Program-made: the position numbers and the translations under genes
Assembly: GCF_000372745.1 (NCBI RefSeq)
Contig: NZ_KB889687.1
Coordinates: 32,494 to 96,493 of the forward strand
Direction: 5' to 3'
DNA from: Embleya scabrispora DSM 41855
GTDB taxonomy: Bacteria; Actinomycetota; Actinomycetes; Streptomycetales; Streptomycetaceae
Length of the DNA stretch: 64,000 nt
Notes under the pieces: model-generated
Databases searched by the model: none
Told to the model about the DNA's origin: nothing
The model's input: only the letters and a program-made list of their open reading frames with translations
In this document: one piece after another, positions 16,714-25,098 of the stretch
How positions within the stretch are numbered: the first letter of the stretch is position 1
How the letters are laid out: each line of letters opens with the position of its first letter

Positions 16714-18159
16714 ATGTCGGTGACGCTCGCGAAGGGTGGCAACTGCCCGTTGGCGGTGGCCGCCGTGCTGGTGGAGGTCGCCTCCGAGGCGCCCGTGGAC
16801 GTCTCGGCGCTGCTGCTCGGCGGATCCGGAAAGGTGCGCTCGGACGCCGACTTCGTCTTCTACAACCAGCCGACCGGGCCCGGCGTGCGGCTCCGGGCGG
16901 GCGCGCCGGGCCGACCGGCCGCGGTGCAGGTGGACACCGCGGCGGTGCCGGCGGACGTACAAACGATCGTGGTGACGCTGAGCCTGGACGACGGCCCCGG
17001 CGCACCGGTCACCTTCGGCGGGACGGTGCCGCCCACCGCGACCGTGCGCGACACCTCCGGCGAGGCGCTGGTCACCTTCACCCCGCACGGGCTGGGCCGG
17101 GAGACCGCGCTGGTGATGCTGGAGTTGTACCGGCGCGGCGGCGCGTGGAAGGTGCGCGCGGTCGGCCAGGGCTACGCCAACGGACTCGCGGGCATCGCCA
17201 CCGACTTCGGCGTCACCGTCGACGACGAGCCGACCCCGCCCCCCGGCCGCGCCGGCACGCAGCCGTCGGCCCGACCCCCGGGGCGGGCCGAGGCACCGCC
17301 CGTGCCCGGGGACGCGCCGCAGACCCAGGCCACGGCGCGTCCCCAGGCTCCGACGTCGGACGGCCCAGCGCCGACACCTGTCGCTCCGCTGCTGCCGCAC
17401 GAACCGCCCAGGCCCACGCCGATCCCGCCGCCGGTGCCGCGTCGCGCGGCGACCGCGCAGCCCACCCCACCCCCGACGCCGGCTCCACCGCCGCCGACAC
17501 CTGCGACCCCGGCTCCTGCTCCTGCTCCGACGTCGGCGGCAACCGCGCCGCTTCCGGTCGGCGACACCCGCACCGCCGGACCGATCAACCTCGACAAGGG
17601 CCGGGTCAGCCTGCGCAAGGACCAGTCGGTCTCGCTGGTCAAGACCGGCGCACCGCCGTTGACCCGGATCCGGATGGGCCTGGGCTGGGCCCCGGCCAAG
17701 GCCGGCAGCAGCATCGACCTCGACGCGTCCTGTATCGCGTTCGACGCGCAGGGCAAAAAGGTCGTCACCGTCTGGTTCATGAAGCTGTCCGGTCTGGACG
17801 GCGCGATCGTGCATTCCGGCGACAACCTGACCGGTGAGGGCGAGGGTGACGACGAGTCGATCGTGGTCCGGCTGGACGCGCTGCCGCCGCACGTCACCGG
17901 ACTCGTGTTCACCGTGAACTCGTTCCTGGGGCAGAAGTTCACCGAAGTCTCCCGAGCCTTCTGCCGCCTGGTCGACGACACCACCGACGCCGAGTTGGTG
18001 CGCTTCGACCTGTCCGCCACCGAGCCGCGCACGGGCGTGCTGATGTGCAAGCTGGTCCGCGAGGGTGCGGCCTGGTCGATGACGGCACTCGGCCGCTTCG
18101 CCGACGGCCGCACCGTGCGCAAGCTGGTGGACCCGGCCCGCGAGGCGCTCGGCCACTGA
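16714..18159 (+). CDS. Two-domain TerD family protein with long Pro-rich linker
   Basis: A 481-residue cytoplasmic protein. Domain one (about 1-170) and domain two (about 285-475) are both TerD folds: each has the KG.N..L start, the D/N-rich calcium-binding strands (LDASCIAFDAQGKKV, HSGDNLTGEGEGDDES in domain two) and the closing strand LGRFADG / VGQGYANG. The first domain has a degenerate calcium loop. They are joined by about 110 residues of Pro/Ala/Thr. TerD proteins accompany tellurite resistance and stress signalling; none of terA, terB or terC is nearby. ATG 16714 is preferred over GTG 16708 because GGAGGGG ends 6 nt before it. Confidence 0.85.
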   Translation: MSVTLAKGGNCPLAVAAVLVEVASEAPVDVSALLLGGSGKVRSDADFVFYNQPTGPGVRLRAGAPGRPAAVQVDTAAVPADVQTIVVTLSLDDGPGAPVTFGGTVPPTATVRDTSGEALVTFTPHGLGRETALVMLELYRRGGAWKVRAVGQGYANGLAGIATDFGVTVDDEPTPPPGRAGTQPSARPPGRAEAPPVPGDAPQTQATARPQAPTSDGPAPTPVAPLLPHEPPRPTPIPPPVPRRAATAQPTPPPTPAPPPPTPATPAPAPAPTSAATAPLPVGDTRTAGPINLDKGRVSLRKDQSVSLVKTGAPPLTRIRMGLGWAPAKAGSSIDLDASCIAFDAQGKKVVTVWFMKLSGLDGAIVHSGDNLTGEGEGDDESIVVRLDALPPHVTGLVFTVNSFLGQKFTEVSRAFCRLVDDTTDAELVRFDLSATEPRTGVLMCKLVREGAAWSMTALGRFADGRTVRKLVDPAREALGH

Positions 18160-18188
18160 CCGCACGGCGCCGCACCGAGCCGGTGGGA

Positions 18189-18884
18189 TCACGAACAGCG
18201 CTCGCCGTACTTGACCACGCCCACGTGCACGGTGTCCGCGACGGGTTGCCCTTCGGGCGGGCGCTGGGTGCAGACGACCCAGTGCGTCTCGATCAGCACG
18301 AGCCGACTCCCGCCCAGGTCTTCCGTCTTGACGTGCGCGTCGCCGCGCAGCGCCCGGCGGACGACGGTAACGCTGCGACCGACCAGGTTGGGCATCCGAC
18401 CGTCGACCACCTCGGGGGCGTCGGTCGGCACGGTGCCGGCCGGACACTTCTCGTCGTGCCGGACCACGCCCAGGTCGACCGGAAGTTCCTTGGCCAGCGG
18501 CCCCGGCTCGGGGTTCTGGTCGCACACCTTCCAGTTGCTGTACACGAACTGCCGGCGGCCGCGACCGCCCGCGTCGTGCGACGTGACGAATCGGTAGCCG
18601 GCCCGGCGGGCACCGTCCCACGCCTCTTGCAGGTCGACACCGACCACGTCCGGCAGCACGTTCTTCGGCACCGGTGACGGCTTGGCGCGCCGGGTCGCCG
18701 GCGCCGGACCGGAGGGCGCCGGCCCCGTGGGCGCCGCCGCCGTGGCCGCGACCCGTGCGCCGTCGGCCGACGGCGCACGCGTGTCGTCCTTGCGTTCCCG
18801 GTGCACCAGCCCCACGATCACCAGCACCGCGACAACCGCACAGATCACCCCGAGTCGCTGTCCCGGGTTCCGCCACCACGTCAT
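18189..18884 (-). CDS. Membrane-anchored PASTA-domain protein without kinase
   Basis: A 231-residue protein. Residues 1-12 are cytoplasmic, 13-27 a transmembrane helix (VICAVVAVLVIVGLV), 30-75 an Ala/Pro linker, then two PASTA-like repeats: LPDVVGVDLQEAWDGARRAGY (about 77-97) through GPLAKELPVDLGV, and MPNLVGRSVTVVRRALRG (about 163-180) through the C terminus. Each repeat holds a pair of cysteines that could be disulfide-bonded outside the cell. PASTA repeats usually sit on Ser/Thr kinases or penicillin-binding proteins and bind muropeptides; here there is only the sensor part. Confidence 0.78.
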   Translation of the reverse strand: MTWWRNPGQRLGVICAVVAVLVIVGLVHRERKDDTRAPSADGARVAATAAAPTGPAPSGPAPATRRAKPSPVPKNVLPDVVGVDLQEAWDGARRAGYRFVTSHDAGGRGRRQFVYSNWKVCDQNPEPGPLAKELPVDLGVVRHDEKCPAGTVPTDAPEVVDGRMPNLVGRSVTVVRRALRGDAHVKTEDLGGSRLVLIETHWVVCTQRPPEGQPVADTVHVGVVKYGERCS

Positions 18885-18935
18885 GTCCCCACGATGCGGC
18901 CGACGGCCACCAAACGGGAGCGATTCACCCCCTGA

Positions 18936-19634
18936 TCACCTGTTCGTGTGGTTTTCGCCCGATTCTGTAACTGCGCCCGAACCCGGGGCCGCATCGGCGG
19001 GCTCGTCCGCGCCGTCCGCGCGGTCCGCGGCCGCATCGGCGAACCCCGGTCGGCCTCCCGCCGCGAACGCCTCCCGCACCGCGAACTCGGTCGCCTGCCG
19101 CAACATCTCGGCCCGGGACGGCCCCGGCGCGCCGATCACGATCCGCGTGGCCAGCCCGTCCAGCAACGCATGCAGCCGCAGCACGTATCCGTCCGGGTCC
19201 GGATGCGGCCCGATCATCGCGCGCAGGTCCGCCATCCACGGGCCCTCGATCTCCGCGCTCGCGGCCAGTACCTCCGGGTCGGCCAGCGAACGCGTCCACA
19301 CCTCCAGCCACAACGTCCACCGCGAGTCGGCCCGCTCGTCGGGCAGGTAGAGGTCGATGTAGCCGGCGAGCCGCTCGGCGAGCGGCACGTCGACGGCGGT
19401 GAGCAGCGCCCGGCGGCGCTCCGCGAAACCCGACTCGCTCCACCGCAGCGTCTCCACGAGAAGCTGCTCCTTGGACCCGAAGTAGTACGCGACGTGACCG
19501 CCACTGATCCCGATCCGCTTGCCCAGGCCGGCCATGGTCAGTTGGGCCAGTCCGTGCTCGGCGATCGCGTCCATCGCCGCCTGGAGCACCACCTCCCTGG
19601 GCTGTTCCAGCCGCTTGCGCCGTGTCCCCGCCAT
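18936..19634 (-). CDS. TetR/BetI-like regulator, candidate controller of the urease-like cluster
   Basis: A 232-residue TetR protein. Helix-turn-helix at about 18-60 (EVVLQAAMDAIAEHGLAQLTM, GKRIGISGGHVAYYFGSKEQLL), with the HVAYYFGSK recognition helix of the BetI-like branch. The ligand domain (LWLEVWTRSLADPEV, LLDGLATRIVIG) also fits that branch; the acidic last 35 residues look disordered. ATG 19634 (MAGTRRK) is preferred to GTG 19643 by its AGGGG site. An operator-like palindrome (19683-19700) lies in its own promoter region and matches one arm of the double operator before ureAB. Confidence 0.85.
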   Translation of the reverse strand: MAGTRRKRLEQPREVVLQAAMDAIAEHGLAQLTMAGLGKRIGISGGHVAYYFGSKEQLLVETLRWSESGFAERRRALLTAVDVPLAERLAGYIDLYLPDERADSRWTLWLEVWTRSLADPEVLAASAEIEGPWMADLRAMIGPHPDPDGYVLRLHALLDGLATRIVIGAPGPSRAEMLRQATEFAVREAFAAGGRPGFADAAADRADGADEPADAAPGSGAVTESGENHTNR

Positions 19635-19682
19635 GCTCAGCACCCCTGGTTCGTTCGACGGCGGACCTCGCCTGCCGCCATG

Positions 19683-19700
19683 TTAGAACGTCGTTCAATA
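19683..19700. promoter_or_regulatory. TetR-type operator, autoregulatory
   Basis: TTAGAACGTCGTTCAATA: GAACG and CGTTC arms around a single T, with flanks continuing the symmetry. Read on the minus strand it matches 15 of 18 bases of the left arm of the ureAB double operator (24971-24988). It lies 49 nt upstream of the TetR start and 68 nt before the pterin dehydratase. Confidence 0.65.
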
Positions 19701-19767
19701 CCGCGCCCGGCGAACCGGCGCCGCCATACTTGCCAGAGGCAGTCCCACTCCGACGAGAGGATCCCCC

Positions 19768-20088
19768 GTGGCACCCCAGCCGCTCACCGACGCCGAACTG
19801 ACCGAGGCCCTCGCCGACCTCCCGGGCTGGCAGGTCACCGACGGTGAACTGACCGCGACCTACAAGTGCGCCCGAGCCGACGTGCCGGCGTTCTACGCGA
19901 CCGTGGCCGCCGCCGAGGACCAGGCGAACCACCACGCCCGGATCACCATCCTGTACGGCACCCTGTCGTTCGCGCTGACCACCCACGACGCGGGCAACCG
20001 AATCACCGCCACCGACGTCGAGTTCGCCACCCGCGTATCCTCCTTCGCCGCCGCCCACAGCGCCCAAAGCGTCACCGCCCGGGACTGA
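19768..20088 (+). CDS. 4a-hydroxytetrahydrobiopterin dehydratase (pterin-4a-carbinolamine dehydratase)
   Basis: A 106-residue protein of the PCD/DCoH fold, which dehydrates 4a-hydroxytetrahydropterin so the cofactor can be recycled. The active-site helix EDQANHHARITILYG has the two adjacent catalytic histidines, and LTTHDAGNRITATDVEFA supplies the third conserved His and the closing strand-helix. GTG start at 19768 with GAGAGG upstream. No aromatic amino acid hydroxylase is adjacent, so the pterin-using partner is elsewhere. Confidence 0.88.
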   Translation: MAPQPLTDAELTEALADLPGWQVTDGELTATYKCARADVPAFYATVAAAEDQANHHARITILYGTLSFALTTHDAGNRITATDVEFATRVSSFAAAHSAQSVTARD

Positions 20089-20597
20089 CCGCCCCCAACG
20101 CCACCTCGCCGCCGCCAAGCCCCCTGACAACAACGGCAACACAGCCGCGGCGCACCACACGCACGACACCGAACCGATCCCACCGGCGCCCAGCCGCCGT
20201 CGAACCAGGCCCCGGAATCGGCGGCGACCCGGCCGGCGCGCGGCCGGGCGGCGGCAACCGGCACACACGGCGTCGCCACGCGCGGGACCGAGCCGATCCC
20301 ACCCCCGCAGCGCGCCGACGGTGCTCACGCGCCCGGCGGAAAGCGCCGCGTACGGCCGCCTTGCGTCGAAGCACCCGCCCGAAAGGCCACAGCCCCTCCT
20401 TCGGGCACCGCGGCCGGCGCGCCCCTGCCCCGAGCGTGTCCGCCCCACGGCACCCCCGCCCGCGGTCGGCCCGCCCATGCCCGGCGCACATCGGGCCGAC
20501 CCCGCCCGCCCCGACCCGCCCGCCGGGCCACACACCCTTCACTCGGCGCTTCCTGGCCGTTCATCCGGGCGACCCGCGCGCCGCCTAGCCTCCGAGC
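20089..20597. other. Non-coding gap of 509 bases
   Basis: Open frames here are low-complexity Arg/Pro/Ala products and show no codon-position bias that I can see. Two diverged copies of an ACCGARCCGATCCCACC-like stretch occur near 20170 and 20290. The only signal I trust is the -10 box at its right end. Confidence 0.5.
20586..20591 (+). promoter_or_regulatory. -10 box, leaderless start
   Basis: TAGCCT ends 6 nt before the ATG at 20598. Confidence 0.4.
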
Positions 20598-21122
20598 ATG
20601 AGCACCGACGCACCGGCGTCCCACCCCGTCTCGGCCACCGTTCGCGGCTGGCTCCTCCCGATCGCCGGCGCCGGCTCGGCCGGTTGGCTGATCGGGACGT
20701 ACGCGATCCGCGCCGCCGCCCAGGGATCGTGCGACGACTTCGGGCAACGCGGCTGCACGGGAGACGACTTCGCCCCATCCCTGATCGGCCTGGCCGGCCT
20801 GGTGCTCCTGCTCGCCCTGGTCGCCGGCGCGGTCGCGGCCACGGCGGCCCGGCGCGGCATACCCGCGTTCACCGGCGCCCTGCTGTTCGCGGGTACCGTC
20901 GCCGTACTGGCCGCGTTCACCGAACCGGCCTCCGACGCCGGTTGGTACGTCCCGACCGCGACCGCCGTCGCGCTGGTCGTCCTGCTCCTCACCCTCGCCG
21001 CGTTCGGCACGAGCGAACGCGGCCCGGCACCCGACGCCACCGACACCGCGAAGCCGGCCGAACCACTGCCCGCCGGACGCCCCGGACCCGACGGCGGCAC
21101 ACCCGCCACCGGTCACCGCTGA
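20598..21122 (+). CDS. Small four-helix membrane protein, unknown function
   Basis: A 174-residue protein with helices at about 16-38, 58-80, 86-108 and 118-140 and a short extracellular loop with two cysteines (GSCDDFGQRGC). The last 30 residues are Pro/Asp/Gly-rich. I do not recognise a family. It converges on the agmatine-deiminase-family gene, 21 nt between the stops, with no clear hairpin. Confidence 0.65.
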   Translation: MSTDAPASHPVSATVRGWLLPIAGAGSAGWLIGTYAIRAAAQGSCDDFGQRGCTGDDFAPSLIGLAGLVLLLALVAGAVAATAARRGIPAFTGALLFAGTVAVLAAFTEPASDAGWYVPTATAVALVVLLLTLAAFGTSERGPAPDATDTAKPAEPLPAGRPGPDGGTPATGHR

Positions 21123-21143
21123 CCATTCACCGCCCGCTCGCCC

Positions 21144-22178
21144 TCACCCCTTCGGCTGCTGCTGGGTGATGCAGTGGATGCCGCCGCCGTTGGCGAAGAT
21201 GTCGCGGGCGTCGACGAGTTCGATCGTGCGGCCGGGGAAGAGCTTGCCGAAGGTCGCGGCGTTCTCCTCGTCGCGCGGGTCGTCGAACGCGCACAGGATC
21301 ACCGCGCCGTTGGCGACGTAGTGGTTGATGTAGCTGAAGTCGACCCAGTCGTCGTGCGCTTCGAGCACGGTCGGCGCCGGGATCTCGACCACTTCGAGCG
21401 CACGGCCCCGGGCGTCGGTGGAGGCGCGCAGCAGCGCCACGTTCTCCTTGCCGACCTCGTGGTCCGGGTGTGCCGGGTCGGGCTGCACGTGAGCCAGGAC
21501 CAGGCCCGGGCGGGCGAACGACGCGACGATGTCGATGTGACCTCGGGTGCCGTACAGGCCGTAGTCGCGGGTCAGTCCGCGCGGCAGCCAGATCACCTTC
21601 TGCACGCCGAGGAACGCCTTCAGTTCGTCCTCGACCTGCTCCCTGGTCCACCCGGGGTTGCGGCCCTCGTCGAGTTGCACGGTCTCGGTGATCAACACCG
21701 TGCCCTCGCCGTCGACATGGATGCCGCCGCCCTCGTTGACCATCCGCGACGCGTAGCGCCGGGCGCCCGCGGTCTCGATCACGTGCTCGGCGATGTTTCG
21801 GTCGTTCTCCCAGGACGCCCACTCCTGGGCGCCCCAGCCGTTGAAGATCCAGTCGACGGCGGCCGGTTCGCCCTGCCCGCCGGTGAGGAACGTCGGGCCG
21901 ATGTCTCGCATCCACGCGTCGTCGAGCGGGCGCTCCAGCACGGTGAGCGGCCGGTCGACGTAGCGCGCCACGGTGTCCGACTCGCCGATGTCGGTGATCA
22001 GCGTCACCGGCTCGTAGCGGGCGATCGTCTCGGCCACTCGACCCCACGCGGTCCGCGCGGTGTGCAGGTCCTCCTCGGCGAAGGTCTCGTTGCGGCTGGG
22101 CCAGGCCATCCAGGTGCGCTCGTGCGGAACCCACTCCGCGGGCATCGAAAAGCCGTCTGCGGCCGGGGTGTTCGTCAT
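21144..22178 (-). CDS. Agmatine deiminase family protein
   Basis: A 344-residue enzyme of the guanidino-group-modifying (pentein) fold, which hydrolyses agmatine or a related guanidine to a ureido compound and ammonia. Family landmarks in order: MPAEWVPHERTWMAWP at the start, the DAWMRDIGPTF loop (about 76-86), FNGWG, the catalytic His in GTRGHIDIVASF, and the nucleophile Cys336 in the C-terminal GGGIHCITQQQPKG. The RGHID motif has Arg where agmatine deiminases usually have Asp, which may change the substrate. ATG 22178 follows AAGGAA. It is on the strand of ureAB-ureC, 238 nt downstream, and probably belongs to that unit. Confidence 0.88.
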   Translation of the reverse strand: MTNTPAADGFSMPAEWVPHERTWMAWPSRNETFAEEDLHTARTAWGRVAETIARYEPVTLITDIGESDTVARYVDRPLTVLERPLDDAWMRDIGPTFLTGGQGEPAAVDWIFNGWGAQEWASWENDRNIAEHVIETAGARRYASRMVNEGGGIHVDGEGTVLITETVQLDEGRNPGWTREQVEDELKAFLGVQKVIWLPRGLTRDYGLYGTRGHIDIVASFARPGLVLAHVQPDPAHPDHEVGKENVALLRASTDARGRALEVVEIPAPTVLEAHDDWVDFSYINHYVANGAVILCAFDDPRDEENAATFGKLFPGRTIELVDARDIFANGGGIHCITQQQPKG

Positions 22179-22416
22179 CTGGGTATTCCTTCGGACTCGA
22201 ACTTGCGGCGGATCTGCCGGCGGACGACCGCAGGGTCGACCGAGGAAGACGGAAGACCCACCGCGGGGACTACGGGAGGTACCACGGGCGCACCGGCACC
22301 GGGCGGCGCCGGGGCACATCGCCAATCGGTCGGCAGCCGGGCGCACCGGCACCGAGAGGTACACCGGCGCTCCGGCACCGAGAGGCGCGTGAGTGCGCGG
22401 CGGAAGCACGCGGGCG
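22179..22416 (-). repeat. Spacer between ureC and the deiminase gene with three diverged short repeats
   Basis: No gene is visible. Three copies of a GGCGCACCGGCACCGRG-like unit occur around 22287, 22336 and 22364. They could form alternative hairpins that tune read-through from ureC into the deiminase gene. Confidence 0.4.
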
Positions 22417-24090
22417 CTACAGGAAGTACAGGCGGTTCAACGACACCGATTCGGCGGCCTGCGACATGACGGGTTCGCCGTCCATCGTCACCGCCCCGGT
22501 GTCCGCGGCGACCCGGACCTCCGCCAGTCGGTTGTTGTGGATCATCGCCGCCGGACCGATGCCCCGGGTGCCGCGCACGCCCACCCGTCGGCGCCGGGTC
22601 GGCATCAGGTCGCCGCCCGTGGCCGCCGCCGCCTGCGAGGTGAAGGCCACCGACAGTTCCGCCGGCGCCGCGCCGTGTGCGCCGAACTGCGGTCCCAGGA
22701 CCAGCGGTTCGCAGTTGTCGGTGGACGCGTTCGGGTCGCCCACCGCGCCGTAGGCCGGGAACCCGCTCTTGAGCACGAGTTGCGGCTTGGCGCCGAACCA
22801 CTGCGGGTGCCACAACACCAGGTCGGCCATCTTGCCGACTTCGATCGAGCCGACCTCGTGCGCCAGACCGTGCGCGATCGCCGGGTTGATGGTCAGCTTG
22901 GCGATGTAGCGCTTGACCCGCTCGTTGTCGTGCCGTTCGTGCTCGGCGCCGCGTTCGAGCTTCATCTTCCCGGCCATCGCGAAGGTGCGCCGCACGGTTT
23001 CGCCCGCGCGGCCCATGCCCTGCGCGTCGGAGGACGTGATCGGGATGACCCCGAGGTCGTGCAGCACATCCTCGGCGCCCATCGTGCCCGCCCGGATCCG
23101 GTCGCGGGCCATCGCGGCGTCGCCCGGCAGATCGGTCTTGAGGCCGTGTGCGGACACGATCATGCCGAAGTGCTCGCCCAGCGCATCACGGCCGAACGGC
23201 AGCGTGGGGTTGGTCGAGGAGCCGATCACGTTGGCCACTCCGGCCATCCGCATCACGTTCGGCACGTGCCCGCCGCCGCACCCCTCGATGTGGTACGCGT
23301 GGATCGTCCGCCCGTCCAGCACGGACAGCGTGTCGTCCACGGACAGACACTCGTTGAGGCCGTCGGTGTGCAACGCGACCTGTACGTCGTGGTCTTCGGC
23401 CACCCGCAGCGCGGTGTCCAGGGCCCGGGCGTGCGCGCCCATGTCCTCGTGCACCTTGAAGCCGGACGCGCCGCCCTCGATCAGCGCCTCGTCCAGCGGC
23501 CCCCGGCCCGAGGACGAACCCCGGGCCAGGAAGGCGATGTTGACCGGCCACGCGTCGAACGCGGAGAACGCGTGCCGCAGTGCCCAGGGCGAGTTCACCC
23601 CGACGCCCCACACCGGACCGAACTCCTGGCCGACGATCGTGGTCACCCCGGAGGCCAGCGACGCCTCCATGATCCGCGGCGACAGCAGGTGCACGTGCGT
23701 ATCGATGGCTCCGGCGGTGGCGATCAGCCCCTCGCCGCTGACGATCGTGGTCCCGGTGCCGACCACCACCTCGACGCCGTCCTGCGTATCGGGATTGCCC
23801 GCGCGGCCGATCGAGGCGATCCGACCCTCGCGAATACCGATCGAAACCTTGCGAATGCCCTGGATCGCGTCGATCACCACGACGTTGGAGATCACCACGT
23901 CGCACGTGTCGCGGACCGTGATCGCCTTCAGGTGCAGCCCGTCCCGGGCGGTCTTGCCGAAGCCTGCCAGGAACTCGTCGCCGGGCAGCGCCGAGTCGTG
24001 CTCGATCTCGATGACCAGCCCCGAGTCGCCGAGCCGCATCCGGTCGCCGGCCCTGGGGCCGTACGTGGACGCGTAGTCGCGCGGGTCCAT
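22417..24090 (-). CDS. ureC: Urease alpha-subunit homologue with Ala in place of the flap cysteine
   Basis: A 557-residue amidohydrolase. All nickel-centre positions are present: His132 and His134 (DTHVHLL), Lys212 to be carbamylated (GFKVHEDMG), His214, His241 (VALHTDGLNE), His267 (AYHIEG) and Asp355 (ITSSDAQGMGR), plus His315 and Arg331. These are offset by 2 to 5 from the Klebsiella numbering, so the alignment is unambiguous. At position 314, where ureases have the mobile-flap Cys (MVCHHL), this protein has SAHGL: Cys is Ala and the next His is Gly. Start ATG 24090 (GTG 24093 possible), 20 nt after ureAB. No ureD, E, F or G gene is in the window. It may be a urea hydrolase with altered flap or act on another urea-like amide. 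Confidence 0.9.
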   Translation of the reverse strand: MDPRDYASTYGPRAGDRMRLGDSGLVIEIEHDSALPGDEFLAGFGKTARDGLHLKAITVRDTCDVVISNVVVIDAIQGIRKVSIGIREGRIASIGRAGNPDTQDGVEVVVGTGTTIVSGEGLIATAGAIDTHVHLLSPRIMEASLASGVTTIVGQEFGPVWGVGVNSPWALRHAFSAFDAWPVNIAFLARGSSSGRGPLDEALIEGGASGFKVHEDMGAHARALDTALRVAEDHDVQVALHTDGLNECLSVDDTLSVLDGRTIHAYHIEGCGGGHVPNVMRMAGVANVIGSSTNPTLPFGRDALGEHFGMIVSAHGLKTDLPGDAAMARDRIRAGTMGAEDVLHDLGVIPITSSDAQGMGRAGETVRRTFAMAGKMKLERGAEHERHDNERVKRYIAKLTINPAIAHGLAHEVGSIEVGKMADLVLWHPQWFGAKPQLVLKSGFPAYGAVGDPNASTDNCEPLVLGPQFGAHGAAPAELSVAFTSQAAAATGGDLMPTRRRRVGVRGTRGIGPAAMIHNNRLAEVRVAADTGAVTMDGEPVMSQAAESVSLNRLYFL

Positions 24091-24110
24091 CACATCACCA
24101 CTGCCGCCGC

Positions 24111-24959
24111 TCACCGGACGCCACCTTCCTTGCCGTTCCCCGAATCCGACGCCCCGTCGGCGGCAGCCGCCGACCCACCCGGCTCCGCGCCCAGGTATCC
24201 GCACGCGTGTGCCTTGCGCAGCGCCTCCTCGAGCGCGCCGGGCGCGTCCAGCGGCCCGTCCACGAGCCCCGCGAAGCCGATCGCCACCCGCGCCCCGCCG
24301 ATCGGCACCAACCGCACCTCGACCGTCGCACCCGGGTCGAAGCGCACCGTGGAGCCGGCCGGGATGGCCAGGCGACGCCCGTACCCGATCGCCCGGTCGA
24401 AGCGCAGCCTCGGGTTGGTCTCGAAGAAGTGGAAGTGCGACGTGACGCTGATCGGCACCTCGGAGGTGTTGGTCACCGAGACCGACGCCAGGTCGGCGTC
24501 CGCGTACGGGTCCACCGCCGGTCCGCCCGGGATCACCGCGCCCGGCGCGTCGTCGCCCAGCGAACCGGGGCCGGACACCGGTGACGCGACCGCGCCGGAG
24601 CGCGATCCGTGCCCGTGACAGTGCACCTCGCTCTCGCCCACCGGCAGGCCCTCGCCCGAGCGGAACGGATCGGTCACCACCGCCAACCGGGTCGCGTCGT
24701 CGAACACCGCCTCGACCTTGACGTCGGCCAGCACGTCCACGACCCCCGGCAGCACGTCGGTCACGCCGAGCACCGAGCGCCCGGCGTCGATCGCGTCGGC
24801 CAGTCGGGCCCCGTCCCGGGCCGCCTCGCACACGGTGTCCGCGATCAGCGCGGCGGCCTCGGGCACGTTCAGGAGCAGCCCCCGGGCACGCCGCGCGCGG
24901 GCCAACTCGGCGGCTGTGAAGATCAGCAACCGGTCCCGCTCGGTGGGCGTCAGCCGCAT
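24111..24959 (-). CDS. ureAB: Fused urease gamma-beta subunit (UreAB)
   Basis: A 282-residue fusion. Residues 1-100 are UreA (MRLTPTERDRLLIFTAAELA, NVPEAAALIADTVCEAARDG, VKVEAVFDD); residues 141-250 are UreB (VPISVTSHFHFFETNPRLRFDR, IPAGSTVRFDPG). Fusion of the two is common in actinobacteria. The linker of about 40 residues contains HCHGHG at 113-118, an unusual Cys/His cluster, and the protein ends in 30 Gly/Ser/Ala residues. It would form the structural scaffold around UreC. Its promoter holds the double operator at 24971-25010, so it is the first gene of the unit. Confidence 0.9.
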   Translation of the reverse strand: MRLTPTERDRLLIFTAAELARARRARGLLLNVPEAAALIADTVCEAARDGARLADAIDAGRSVLGVTDVLPGVVDVLADVKVEAVFDDATRLAVVTDPFRSGEGLPVGESEVHCHGHGSRSGAVASPVSGPGSLGDDAPGAVIPGGPAVDPYADADLASVSVTNTSEVPISVTSHFHFFETNPRLRFDRAIGYGRRLAIPAGSTVRFDPGATVEVRLVPIGGARVAIGFAGLVDGPLDAPGALEEALRKAHACGYLGAEPGGSAAAADGASDSGNGKEGGVR

Positions 24960-24970
24960 GCGTACCTCCG

Positions 24971-25010
24971 TATTGAATGGCGTTCAAACCGCATTGAACG
25001 CCATTCAATA
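24971..25010. promoter_or_regulatory. Double TetR-type operator before ureAB
   Basis: A perfect inverted repeat with 17-bp arms (24971-24987 and 24994-25010) and a 6-nt spacer ACCGCA. Each arm is itself nearly palindromic, TTGAAYGSCRTTCAA, so the element can hold two dimers. It ends 11 nt before the ureAB start and would block transcription when bound. Confidence 0.75.
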
Positions 25011-25098
25011 CGACCTGTCAACGCCCTCGCGAGGTGTCGGCCGACCCGTTCTCCGGCCGCGACGACACCCGCCGGAGCGAGCGGGTGAGGACACGTAC

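Noticed and set aside
20072..21116. Long open frames on both strands in the 20.1-21.1 kb stretch
   Set aside because: Only the 174-residue membrane protein at 20598-21122 has hydrophobic segments and a promoter; the others are GC artefacts.
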